Positions 1 through 8,800 of a stretch of 17,561 nt of DNA are shown here, in pieces. Within the stretch, counting starts at the first letter, position 1, and the number at the start of each line of letters is the position of its first letter. The stretch comes from Promethearchaeota archaeon (lineage in GTDB: Archaea; Asgardarchaeota; Lokiarchaeia; Sigyniarchaeales; SOKP01), in assembly GCA_019058135.1 (NCBI GenBank), contig JAHLWE010000209.1, forward strand, positions 1 through 17,561, read 5' to 3'. The position numbers and the translations under genes were made by a program. The notes beneath the pieces were generated by a model that was given only the letters and a program-made list of their open reading frames with translations, did no database searches and was not told the origin of the DNA.

Positions 1-134
1 GGGTCTGCATCAACTGCAAATAATTTAAATCTTTTCATATTAGCAATTATCATTATTGAGATGGCGCAAAATACTGATTTTCCTGAACCACCCTTTCCTA
101 TAACTGCTATAATATAAGGCTTTTTTTTGCTCAT
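1..134 (-). CDS. CooC/MinD-like P-loop ATPase, N-terminal part (cut by window edge)
   Basis: The first 44 codons read from an ATG at 132-134 toward base 1. They begin MSKKKPYIIAVIGKGGSGKS, with a deviant Walker A motif (residues 13-20), and reach VDADP at residues 41-45, the first aspartate position of the SIMIBI ATPases CooC, MinD, ParA and ArsA. CooC-type members drive nickel insertion or maturation of carbon monoxide dehydrogenase and acetyl-CoA synthase; related ones activate other metalloenzymes. The start lies 14 bases after the stop of the CdhC-like gene upstream, so the two are probably co-transcribed. That neighbour favours a CooC-like role over chromosome partitioning or cell division, but the family-defining C-terminal half is outside the window. 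Confidence 0.85.
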   Translation of the reverse strand, partial: MSKKKPYIIAVIGKGGSGKSVFCAISIMIIANMKRFKLFAVDAD

Positions 135-148
135 AAAAATTTTTTTAA

Positions 149-901
149 TTAGTCGAATTCAATATTTTTTCTTAGCTCATATATATCTGAAATATTATAA
201 CATGTTACGTTATAAGGACACACATCACAGATCCAATCATAATTACAACCTATACGTTCTTTCCATTCTTCAATTTTTTTTGCCCAATTTCTTTTATATA
301 TTTCTCTAATTTTTGAAATAACTTCTTTAAATTTTTTGATATTTTGCTCATTAGCGCTTATAAAAATTATTTCTACAGCTTCTATTAACTCCGGAAATTG
401 TTTTTTGAATAGATATATAATTGAATTTCCCAATAAATTAAATGAAAAACCTTTCTTAATTGCATCTTTACTTATTCTACACCAAAATCTTCGAGGAATT
501 GAGCGAATCATGAACCCCTCAATACTATCAGAAATAAACTGCAATCTTTGGAAGTCAGTATAGTGAGATTCTGATATGTTTTCTCCTGCAATAATTATAA
601 TTTGACCAAAATCTATTTTGTTTTCTTGAATCTCCTGTATCTCAGGGCCAATTAAAATAATTTTACCGTCTTGAATACAGTTTTTATCTGATATTGGATA
701 AATTACGGAAGTTGAATAGTTTTTAATACCACCCAATTCAATCTGAGTTTCTTCTTCCAAAATAATTTCTTTAAATGAGTCCAGTTTAACACCTAATCCC
801 ACACTTATCAAATATTCTAATAGATTTTGGGAAGCATCATAAATTTTAATATTTTCATTATTATTCACAAAAGCTTCAATTATTTTCCTTAGATCTTGCA
901 A
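149..901 (-). CDS. CdhC/AcsB-like protein: acetyl-CoA synthase beta middle domain without the A-cluster domain
   Basis: A 250-residue protein that aligns by eye with the central part of the archaeal acetyl-CoA synthase beta subunit CdhC (AcsB in bacteria). Matching blocks are IELGGIK (54-60), DGKIILIGPEIQEI (78-91), the FGQIIIIAGE stretch (98-107), a shortened IEGFM block (127-131) and RISKDAIKKGFSF (142-154), which in CdhC reads close to RISKDAVEKGFSF. CdhC continues into the nickel-iron-sulfur A-cluster domain. This protein instead ends with a short tail holding four cysteines (C219, C225, C228, C234), which could bind zinc or an iron-sulfur cluster. It therefore cannot be an ordinary acetyl-CoA synthase. 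The start is TTG; no in-frame ATG lies between it and the upstream stop. The CooC-like gene follows after 14 bases, pointing to corrinoid, nickel or C1 metalloprotein work. Exact role unknown. Confidence 0.75.
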   Translation of the reverse strand: MQDLRKIIEAFVNNNENIKIYDASQNLLEYLISVGLGVKLDSFKEIILEEETQIELGGIKNYSTSVIYPISDKNCIQDGKIILIGPEIQEIQENKIDFGQIIIIAGENISESHYTDFQRLQFISDSIEGFMIRSIPRRFWCRISKDAIKKGFSFNLLGNSIIYLFKKQFPELIEAVEIIFISANEQNIKKFKEVISKIREIYKRNWAKKIEEWKERIGCNYDWICDVCPYNVTCYNISDIYELRKNIEFD

Positions 902-937
902 ATGTTCTATTTTTATATCACTTTCTGAATACTTAAG

Positions 938-951
938 AAAAATATAAATTA
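938..951. promoter_or_regulatory. Shared divergent TATA region
   Basis: The 111-base gap between the CdhC-like gene (minus) and the SCP2-like gene (plus) holds gaaaaatataaatt. It reads as an A-rich BRE followed by TATAAATT on the plus strand and as aatttatatttttc on the minus strand. It lies about 65 bases before the plus start and about 40 before the minus start, so one AT box may serve both directions. Based on position and resemblance to archaeal TATA boxes only. Confidence 0.4.
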
Positions 952-1012
952 ATTATAACTAATATCAAATAATAACATAAATAATGTTTACTAAAATTAA
1001 AGTGATTAAAAG

Positions 1013-1435
1013 ATGATTTCTATACAAAAACCCGAGGATTTAATTTCGATATCCTTGTATAACATTTTTAGTTATAGAAAAAATGAAGAAGAATTCATTA
1101 AACTTGTCTCTAACTGGAATAAGAAAGTTGTTATTCATATAGAACCATTTTATCCATTAACTGTTATTTTTGAGGGTAATGAGATAAAGTTCGAGATAGG
1201 AAAATCCGATAAGGCTGATATGAAAGTAAAGCTTAACTTGCAAACAATGTTGGATTTCGCTTATGGTAGGGAAAATCCAATTTTTGGTATGGAAAATGGT
1301 TTAATGGAGATGGAAGGATTAGGAAACGATAGTACAAATTTGGTTAAATTTTACAATATTTTTATGGTGTCTATGCAAATGGTTGCAGCAGAACCTAATA
1401 CCAATTATTATGAATTGAATAAGAAAACCAGATAA
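1013..1435 (+). CDS. SCP2-like sterol/lipid carrier domain protein
   Basis: A 140-residue single-domain protein of the SCP2 sterol carrier fold. Typical features are the hydrophobic strands VIHIEPFYPLTVIFEGNEIK (about 40-59), the segment KADMKVKLNLQTMLDFAYGR (67-86), then NPIFGMENGLMEMEGL, and a C-terminal helix FYNIFMVSMQMVAAEP (113-128). SCP2 domains hold long apolar molecules such as fatty acyl chains, sterols or aromatics in a tunnel. The ATG at 1013 follows agtgatt, a fair Shine-Dalgarno match 6 bases upstream. The flavin oxidoreductase begins 12 bases after the stop, so the domain may present a hydrophobic substrate to it; that pairing is an inference from operon order. There is no signal peptide. 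Confidence 0.8.
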   Translation: MISIQKPEDLISISLYNIFSYRKNEEEFIKLVSNWNKKVVIHIEPFYPLTVIFEGNEIKFEIGKSDKADMKVKLNLQTMLDFAYGRENPIFGMENGLMEMEGLGNDSTNLVKFYNIFMVSMQMVAAEPNTNYYELNKKTR

Positions 1436-1447
1436 GAGGTAAAATTT

Positions 1448-2923
1448 ATGATAATCACTAAAGAAACAAATATTTTTGAAAAAGTTAGTAAAGAAGAGGT
1501 TCATAAAAAGTTAGTTGAAATTTTTGGAAAGGAGAATGTATCAAACAGAAGTGTCGATTTATATCCTTATTCTTACGATATGACGGAATGTCCTCCGAGT
1601 ATGCCGGATTTTGTTGTAATCCCAGAAAATAAAGAACAACTAGTAGAGTTAGTTAAATTTTGTAATCAAAATGTAATCCCTATTGTCCCTTATATCTCAG
1701 GAAATAATGTTGGGGGGCTTACAATTCCAGAACGAGGAGGAATAATCGTGGATTTCGGAAAAAAGATGAATAAAATTTTGCATATAAATGAAAATATGAT
1801 GTATGCATTATTGGAACCGGGTGTGACTTTTGGTCAATTAAAAAAACATTTAGATGACAATTACCCACAACTTAGGTACAGTTATCCATTTGCTCCACCT
1901 TATGCGAGTGTCGTTGGGAATGCTATTTTAAGCGGAATGAATAATTTATCTTGCAAAATTGGTTCGATGGGAGATTCTATCAATGGCTTAGAAGTTATCA
2001 CAGTTGATGGAGAAATTGCTAGAATTGGTTCCTGTTTTTATGGGAAAGATGAAGCCGACCCTGATAGTTGGTGGTGTCGTTATCCGATGCCCGATTTAAT
2101 GGGACTATTTATTAATTGGCAAGGAATGACTGGACTAATAACGAAATGTGCAGTTCAGTTATGGCCGAAAAAGCCAATTCAGAAAATTGAGGCACTGGCA
2201 ATCTTTGACCTTGAAGATATTGGAGAACTATGTAGAGAAATGGGAAGAACGGAGGTTGTAGATGATATTGCATTTGGAAGCACTGAATTAATAAAAATGT
2301 GTTGTGAAATTCCCGAACCTAAAATATTTCCTGAAGAATCGAGAATGATGGCGACTTCCGTAATAACTGCTCATACGGAGAATGAATATAAAGCAAAAAA
2401 GGAGATCTATTTAAACACAATTGAAAAGTTTAGGGAAGAGGGTATGAGAATATATCCGATGGATTTTGGCGAATTTGTTGAATTATTTAACTTAAGACTT
2501 CGTTGTTATGCGGATTTACCATCAATGGTTTTATCTTTAGTAGAATATTCTGGGTTAACATGGTTTGGTAGTTATGCTCCCTCTCATAAAATAGAAGAAT
2601 TAGCAAAAAAAGTAGATGAAATTTTCAAAAAATATAATGTTCCACTCTTTCTAAACATGAAACCAATGAAATATTCCCATTATTGTATATTTAGACCGAT
2701 AATACGTTTTAATAAATTTAAAGATGAAGAGAGAATTCATAAGTTGTTAAATGAAATCGTTGATACTTGTGTAGATTTTGGATGCATCCCTTATAAAACT
2801 CCTGCTTGGATGACGGAAAAAATGCGAGAGAAAATAAACCCTGGCTGGCTAAAATTATTTGAAAAAATAAAAAAATGTATGGATCCAAATGGAATCTTCA
2901 ATCCAGGGAGGTGGAATACATAA
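1448..2923 (+). CDS. FAD-linked oxidase (GlcD/VAO-type, PCMH fold)
   Basis: A 491-residue flavoprotein. The FAD-binding PCMH domain covers roughly residues 50-240: PDFVVIPENKEQLVELVKFC, then the dinucleotide-region segment PYISGNNVGGLTIPERGGII (81-100), LLEPGVTFGQL (121-131) and VVGNAILSGM (155-164). The C-terminus ends with CMDPNGIFNPGRW, the DPxxxxNPG signature of D-lactate and glycolate dehydrogenases and vanillyl-alcohol oxidases. The region around 200-240 (MPDLMGLFINWQGMTGLITK) is closer in feel to p-cresol or vanillyl-alcohol oxidases than to glycolate oxidase. The substrate is unknown. Gene order suggests electrons pass to the iron-sulfur protein encoded next, whose ATG directly follows this stop codon. 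A good ribosome site, gaggt, lies 7 bases before ATG. Confidence 0.85.
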   Translation: MIITKETNIFEKVSKEEVHKKLVEIFGKENVSNRSVDLYPYSYDMTECPPSMPDFVVIPENKEQLVELVKFCNQNVIPIVPYISGNNVGGLTIPERGGIIVDFGKKMNKILHINENMMYALLEPGVTFGQLKKHLDDNYPQLRYSYPFAPPYASVVGNAILSGMNNLSCKIGSMGDSINGLEVITVDGEIARIGSCFYGKDEADPDSWWCRYPMPDLMGLFINWQGMTGLITKCAVQLWPKKPIQKIEALAIFDLEDIGELCREMGRTEVVDDIAFGSTELIKMCCEIPEPKIFPEESRMMATSVITAHTENEYKAKKEIYLNTIEKFREEGMRIYPMDFGEFVELFNLRLRCYADLPSMVLSLVEYSGLTWFGSYAPSHKIEELAKKVDEIFKKYNVPLFLNMKPMKYSHYCIFRPIIRFNKFKDEERIHKLLNEIVDTCVDFGCIPYKTPAWMTEKMREKINPGWLKLFEKIKKCMDPNGIFNPGRWNT

Positions 2924-4102
2924 ATGGTGAAAATTGATAAAAATTTAATGGGAAAGGAATATTTAGAGATGGCTTTCGAACGCTGTATCAAGTGTAGCAC
3001 TTGTAAGTATGGATATAAAACTTTTGAACCATCATGTCCTTCTGGTGAAAAATTCCTGTTTGAATCGTTTTGGGCATCTGGTAAGATAAGAACTATACGT
3101 GGAGTATTAAATGGAGATTTAGAATGGAGCGATGATTTAAAGGATGCCATTTTTGCATGCCCTACTTGTGGAGCTTGCATGGATGCATGTCAAGCACCAC
3201 ATGCAGATTATATTGTTGATATGATAGAAGCCTTGAGAGAGTTAGCAGTTAAATATATTGGTCCAGCCCAAAACCAAGAAAAACTAATTGAGCGGGCGAT
3301 CAAAAAATTCAATCCTTATGATGAGCTTAATTCTGATAATGAGGAGCTAAAGAAAAAGTATAACTTACCCGATAAAGCAGAATGGGTATATTATATTGGA
3401 TGCACTTCAAATTATCGCCAACAATCCTTAAGAGATGCAACATTAAACTTTCTCAAAAGGGCTAATATTGATTTTACATTAATCGATGAGCATTGTTGCA
3501 CTTCTCCTATGATAAGAACAGGTCAAATTTCTATTTCAAAAGAATTTATGAATTATAATGTAGAAAAGATAAAAGAAGCAAGTGCAGTTAAAGTAATTAC
3601 ATCCTGTGCTGGGTGTTATCGAACATTAAAGAATGATTTTGAAAAATTTGGTATTGTTTATGATTTTAAATTATATCATACTGTTGAACTGCTTAAGGAA
3701 TTAATAGAAAAAGGAAAATTAAAATTCAAATCAAACTACAATAAAACTGTGACCTATCACGATCCATGTCATTTAGGCAGACATTCTGGCATATATGAAA
3801 TCCCAAGAGATGTTTATAAACAGATTCCTGGAATTAATTTTGTAGAAATAAGGCGAAATCGGAATCATACATGGTGTTGCGGTGCTGGAGGAGGTGTTAA
3901 AATTGGATACCCAGATTGGTCCATTGAAATATCACAGGAAAGGTTAGAAGAAGCAAAAGAAACTGGGGCATCAATTGTATCTTCAACATGTCCATTTTGT
4001 AGAACAAATTTAAGCGATGCAAATGAAAAATTTAACATGGGGTTTGAAATCTTAGATCTAATAGAAATCATCGATCAATTAGAGTATGACGTTGAAATTT
4101 AG
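2924..4102 (+). CDS. HdrD/GlcF-like iron-sulfur protein with two CCG domains
   Basis: A 392-residue electron-transfer subunit. Two [4Fe-4S] sites lie at the N-terminus: C21, C24, C27 with C38, and C79, C82, C85 with C89 (CPTCGACMDAC). Two cysteine-rich CCG domains follow: C160, the C191-C192 pair, C228 and C231; then C282, the C318-C319 pair, C356 and C359. This is the layout of GlcF, LldE-type and HdrD proteins; in heterodisulfide reductase the CCG cysteines hold noncubane clusters. There are no membrane helices, so the complex is probably cytoplasmic or peripherally membrane-bound. Its likely partner is the flavoprotein directly upstream. A strong ribosome site, gggaggtgg, lies at the end of the upstream gene, 9 bases before ATG. 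The final acceptor cannot be read from sequence. Confidence 0.88.
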   Translation: MVKIDKNLMGKEYLEMAFERCIKCSTCKYGYKTFEPSCPSGEKFLFESFWASGKIRTIRGVLNGDLEWSDDLKDAIFACPTCGACMDACQAPHADYIVDMIEALRELAVKYIGPAQNQEKLIERAIKKFNPYDELNSDNEELKKKYNLPDKAEWVYYIGCTSNYRQQSLRDATLNFLKRANIDFTLIDEHCCTSPMIRTGQISISKEFMNYNVEKIKEASAVKVITSCAGCYRTLKNDFEKFGIVYDFKLYHTVELLKELIEKGKLKFKSNYNKTVTYHDPCHLGRHSGIYEIPRDVYKQIPGINFVEIRRNRNHTWCCGAGGGVKIGYPDWSIEISQERLEEAKETGASIVSSTCPFCRTNLSDANEKFNMGFEILDLIEIIDQLEYDVEI

Positions 4103-4120
4103 AGAATAGAACTTTATAAA

Positions 4121-4140
4121 CCTTTTTTTTCCTTTTTTTC
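4121..4140 (+). terminator. T-rich archaeal terminator
   Basis: Two T-runs of eight and seven, each introduced by cc, lie about 20 bases after the HdrD-like stop codon with no hairpin. Archaeal RNA polymerase commonly stops at such U-rich tracts. It would end the SCP2-oxidase-HdrD operon. Confidence 0.55.
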
Positions 4141-4175
4141 TAATTTTTATTTCTATAGGTATGTAGAACAGACAA

Positions 4176-4185
4176 GTTTAAATAC
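4176..4185 (+). promoter_or_regulatory. TATA-like box before the radical SAM gene
   Basis: gtttaaatac, preceded by acaa, lies about 75 bases before the ATG at 4259, after the T-rich terminator. It resembles an archaeal TATA box and would give a 5' untranslated leader of roughly 50 bases. No other candidate in the 148-base gap looks better. Confidence 0.35.
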
Positions 4186-4258
4186 TTTTTTTAACTACTA
4201 TGTTCTAAGTAAATTGATTTTTATGTAGATTTAACAAATAAATGATATTTTGAGTAGT

Positions 4259-5797
4259 ATGAAAATCTTATATGTTAATCCAGCTCGACTTGAGTCTGGG
4301 CTTGATGCGATTATTAAAGGGGCCCCACTGAGTCTTATTTCAATCGCTGCTATGGTACCTGAACATGACGCAAAATTATTTGATTTCAAAATTGATAAAT
4401 TTAAAGAAAAAAGGTTTCGGCGTGAATTAAACCGTCATGATGTTGTTGCGATTACAAGTATGACACCCCAAATAGATCACGCGTTTGAGGTTGCACAAAT
4501 GGCCAAAGAACAGGGTTGTACAACAATTATTGGCGGATATCATCCAACACTCGATCCGGATTATGTAGCTAAACATCAATCCGTTGACTATGCAATTCGG
4601 GGTGAAGGTGAGCATACTTTTAAAGAAATAATTGATTATATTGATGGAAACCCAAATCATATAGCATTAAAAGAAATAGATGGTGTTTCCTATAAAAATA
4701 ATAATGGGAAAGTTATTCATAATAAGGATCGCAGATTAGAAATGAACTTAGATAATTTTCCTATGCCCAGAAGAGATTTATTAAAATGGAAAAAGTATAT
4801 TTATTTAGGTACAAGGGTGGCTCAACTTGAAACATCAAGAGGATGCCCCCACTCGTGTAAATTTTGTTGCATCATTAAAATGTGGAAAGATCCCGTCCAC
4901 CATATCTCGTATCGAACTAAAAGCCTAAAAAGAATCATGCAAGAAATATATGATGTGAATTTGGGTCATAATTTTATTTTTTTCTGTGAAGATAATTTTA
5001 CTATTAATGCTAAACGTACCAAAAAAATTTTAAATACTATTATCCAGACGGGGCTTCCAAATAAATTTTATCTTAGCTGCCAATCAAGAGTCGATACACT
5101 TTACCGAAATCCATGGTTAGTTGATCTTATGCAAAAAGCAGGTATGAGACAAGTATTTCTTGGCATTGAATCTGTTCATCAACAAAGCCTTGATGCTATG
5201 GGTAAAATAAATACTACACCTGCTAAGATAATAAAAGTTGTTAAAATGCTGCAAGATCAAGGCATTTCTATTTTTGGAGGCGTTATAATTGGTTATCCAG
5301 GTGAAACCAAAAAAATGGTCCGTCAAAATATTTCATTCACAAAATCGCTTAATTTGACTTTTGTACAATTTACACCAATTACCGCCTTTCCTGGCACTCC
5401 CTTTTACGATGAGATGAAGAGTAAAAATATGATTACAACTAATAACTATAAGTACTATGATCTTTTCCATTCTATGATGAGAACAGAACAATTAAGCAAT
5501 CACGAGATGTATGGGTTAGTGGCAGAAGCTTATGCTGATTATTATATGGGCAGAGATTGGCTCAAAATGCTAGCAAAACGTTATTGTAATCCCTTTTCCA
5601 AATTCAATTGGATGCTTTCCCAAGTCCCTAGATTCATTAAAGCAGTAATAAGAAATGGTTACCAAATGCTTCGTACTATGGGAATTTCTGAAGATGTAAT
5701 TAGCTCTCAATTAAAAACAAACAATATGCATAAAGATTTAATAATACAACAATCACAAACGAAAGTGATTGGACAAACAGGAAAAATAAACGCCTAA
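4259..5797 (+). CDS. B12-binding radical SAM protein (BchE-like class B)
   Basis: A 512-residue enzyme. The N-terminal cobalamin-binding Rossmann domain (1-150) contains AITSMTPQIDHAFEVAQMAK and IIGGYHPTLDPDYV, but lacks the base-on DxHxxG motif. The radical SAM core starts at ETSRGCPHSCKFCC, with CxxxCxxC at C196, C200 and C203, and includes FFCEDNFT and GVIIGYPGET. The C-terminal 90 residues form a helical tail typical of the BchE-like group. Such enzymes methylate or rearrange unactivated carbons in lipids, tetrapyrroles and natural products; the substrate here cannot be told. A TTG three codons upstream (4250) would add MSS, but the sequence MKILYVNPA is the usual N-terminus of the family, so ATG 4259 was chosen. 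The gene stands alone and converges with the giant gene downstream. Confidence 0.87.
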   Translation: MKILYVNPARLESGLDAIIKGAPLSLISIAAMVPEHDAKLFDFKIDKFKEKRFRRELNRHDVVAITSMTPQIDHAFEVAQMAKEQGCTTIIGGYHPTLDPDYVAKHQSVDYAIRGEGEHTFKEIIDYIDGNPNHIALKEIDGVSYKNNNGKVIHNKDRRLEMNLDNFPMPRRDLLKWKKYIYLGTRVAQLETSRGCPHSCKFCCIIKMWKDPVHHISYRTKSLKRIMQEIYDVNLGHNFIFFCEDNFTINAKRTKKILNTIIQTGLPNKFYLSCQSRVDTLYRNPWLVDLMQKAGMRQVFLGIESVHQQSLDAMGKINTTPAKIIKVVKMLQDQGISIFGGVIIGYPGETKKMVRQNISFTKSLNLTFVQFTPITAFPGTPFYDEMKSKNMITTNNYKYYDLFHSMMRTEQLSNHEMYGLVAEAYADYYMGRDWLKMLAKRYCNPFSKFNWMLSQVPRFIKAVIRNGYQMLRTMGISEDVISSQLKTNNMHKDLIIQQSQTKVIGQTGKINA

Positions 5798-5817
5798 AAA
5801 TTTTACGAAATTTTAAT

Positions 5818-8800
5818 TCAAATTTTCTCTTCTTTTTGTTTCCTTAAAAAAAAATATAAAATGATAATTAATGCAATTAATAACGGAACTATTACCGCAA
5901 GTGGATTTCCTCCAGATAAATTATAAAGAGATAATGTTATTGTGAAAATTGCGGCAATAAAAGTGAGAATCGAACCATATTGGCTTGTAAAAAACCTGAA
6001 TCTGTTAAGAAATTCATAGAGTTTAAAATTTGTAGTTTTAATTACTTTTAGCTGAGCTGGGTTTAGATTATCAATAATCTCAAGATTTTCAAAATAAATC
6101 TGAAGTTCGGGGTCATATTTTCCAGGTAATTCATTAGCACCAATCATATTGATTATATATGTTTGAATCTTATCTTTTTTAGTTTTTAGTTCGTGCGCTA
6201 AAAAAGATATTGTTACATATTCGTCTTTTACCGCCTTAATAACAATTGTAATATAACTTTTAAGTATTAATTGCTCTAATTTTTTAATTTTCTCATTTAT
6301 TATCTCATCATACTCATGCAGAAAATGTTTGAAATCATCAAAAAGAAATTTATTTTTTGTATTGAAAGTAGGAGATGATTTTTTGAATTCTTTTTTAAGT
6401 TTAGATGTTTCATTTTCAATATATTTTAATTTTTCACGTATTTTCTTAACCCTTCTTTGAACCATAATACTTGTAGATTTAAAATCTTTAATTTCTAATT
6501 TATCTTCAACTTTTCGTTCTAAGGATCCTAGCATTTGATTAAGTAGAACCTGGGTTCTATTTATAAAATGCATTAAATTCTTTTTTAAAGCGTCATTTTT
6601 AATCAAGTTTAATTTTTTTGATACATTTTCCTTAAATTCTTCAAATTCTTTATTAAATAAATTTTTATTAAAAACGAGCTCTTCTCGAATTTCAGAATTT
6701 AATATTTTTAGACTTTCATTCTGGATCATCGTGGTGCTAATTTCTTGCTCAATTTTATTGAAAGAAATTCTCATAGTTTCAGATAATTTCAAGATTTTTC
6801 CGCTAAAATTATTTAAAAGTTTATCATAATCATTTATTTTTTCAGCTTCATCTTGAAAGGATTTATTTAATTCCCGTAATTGGATTCTTAGAGAGTTGAA
6901 TTCTCCACCGATGAAATTAATAAGTTGATTAAAAAGTATTGTATTTTTGTTAATTTCATCAATAATATCCCTATATCTATTAAGTTCAGTATTGAAAAAA
7001 TTTCTATTCGCTAAGAAATCATCTCTATTTATATTTATACCAATTTTTAAAATTTCATTTTGGTAACTTCTTTCTAAATTTAATTGCCGGGTATTAAAAT
7101 CTTCTATTCTATTTTGAATTTCTAAAATATTAACTTTAAGAGATTTATTTTTTATTGCAGATTCATATAGAGATACTAATTTTCCGAAATCATTTCCTAA
7201 TTTCTCTATTTGTTTTTCAATAAAATTTCGCAATTGTTTATTCTTATAATAATCATCAGCGTGAACAAGAAGCTCTTTGTCATTTTCATCCAATTCTCCG
7301 GCTAATTTTGTAATTTCTATCATTTCATTAATTCTTTCTATTAAAACATTACATTTAAGATTCAATTTTTTCTTTAAATCATCTAGTTTTATGAGATTTG
7401 ATTTAGATTGTGAGCTAGTTGACAGAATTTCTTGTTTAATAATTTCATTTGTATATTTATTTTTTAAATCATTCAAATTATTTTTAAATAGATCTAGGAA
7501 TTTATTCCATGATAATATACATAACTTTGATTTCTCTTGAAAATCCACTACAATTTTAGCAAGTTGTTTTACTTTATTTTTAACTTTTTCGTTGAGATCT
7601 GAATACTCTTTAGAAAGTTCATCAATTCGAGATTTTAAATTGTTGATTTTAAGTTTTTGATAATTTAAATCTTTCTCACATTCATTTTCTTTCTTTATTA
7701 ATTGTTCTTTTAAAATAGAAATATTGCTTTTTATAAAATTGTCAAATTCTTTTAATTTCTCAAGTTCGCGTTCTTGAATAACTTTCTCTTCAATAGAATT
7801 TCGATAATTATCAATTTTCGCAATTATTTTTTGCTCTAAATTATTCCAATCCTCTTGAATTTTTTTTAGAAGTAGAAAAAGTTTTTTCTTACTCTTCATA
7901 TTTTCCTTTAACTTCGATTTGGAATTTTTAACTAATTCTAATTTTTCATTTAAATGCTTCTCAGTTTTCTCTTCAATAATTTCCAGTGCCAGTTGATATT
8001 TTTTTTCTTTTAAAATTAAATCAACTGTGTTTTTGAGTTCATTAATCATCATAGAAGTACTTTGTTCTATTTCATTCATTTCATTTTTATCATTTTCATA
8101 AATCTTAAATCCTTCTAGGAAATAATCAATAAATGTATCTGCATCTTCTTTAATTGATATCCATTTTGAGATGACCTTCTTTTGCACTTTTTGAATGGAT
8201 TTTTCTTTAGAAGTAATTTTATGTGATATTTCATAGATTTGCGTATCTAATTTCATGATTTCTGAATTAAGATGTTCGCATACTTTTAATAATTGTTGGA
8301 CAATTTCATTGGAATATGATTTCTCTAGGGATTCTCTAAATAAGTTTTTAAAATGATTAATTAAAGAATAGATCTTTTGTTCATTTCTATCAATTAATTC
8401 TTCCAACTTATATAAAATTAATTTGAAATTTTTTAAATTTTCTTTTTCCTTGAAAATTTCATTAAAATAATTTTGTAAATTAAAATACTTGCCTCGAATT
8501 TCCGAATAATTCTTGTTCCATTCTACTATCTCATTGGATAACTGATAATTTGGATTTATGTATTTAAAATCTGTAGAAAAGGAATTTTCAATATTTTCAT
8601 TTAAAAAATCGGCTTCCATTAAAGCATTTTTAACATTATATTTTAACCTTTCTTTTGCTAAGTCGAATTCATTTACAAGTATTAGGCTTTTAATCTCTTC
8701 TTTAATCTTTTTTGGTGTATCTTTTAATTTACTTATAATATTATAAATATCCGTTTTGATTTCCTCCAATTTAAATTTTTCATTAATTATTTCTTCGCTA

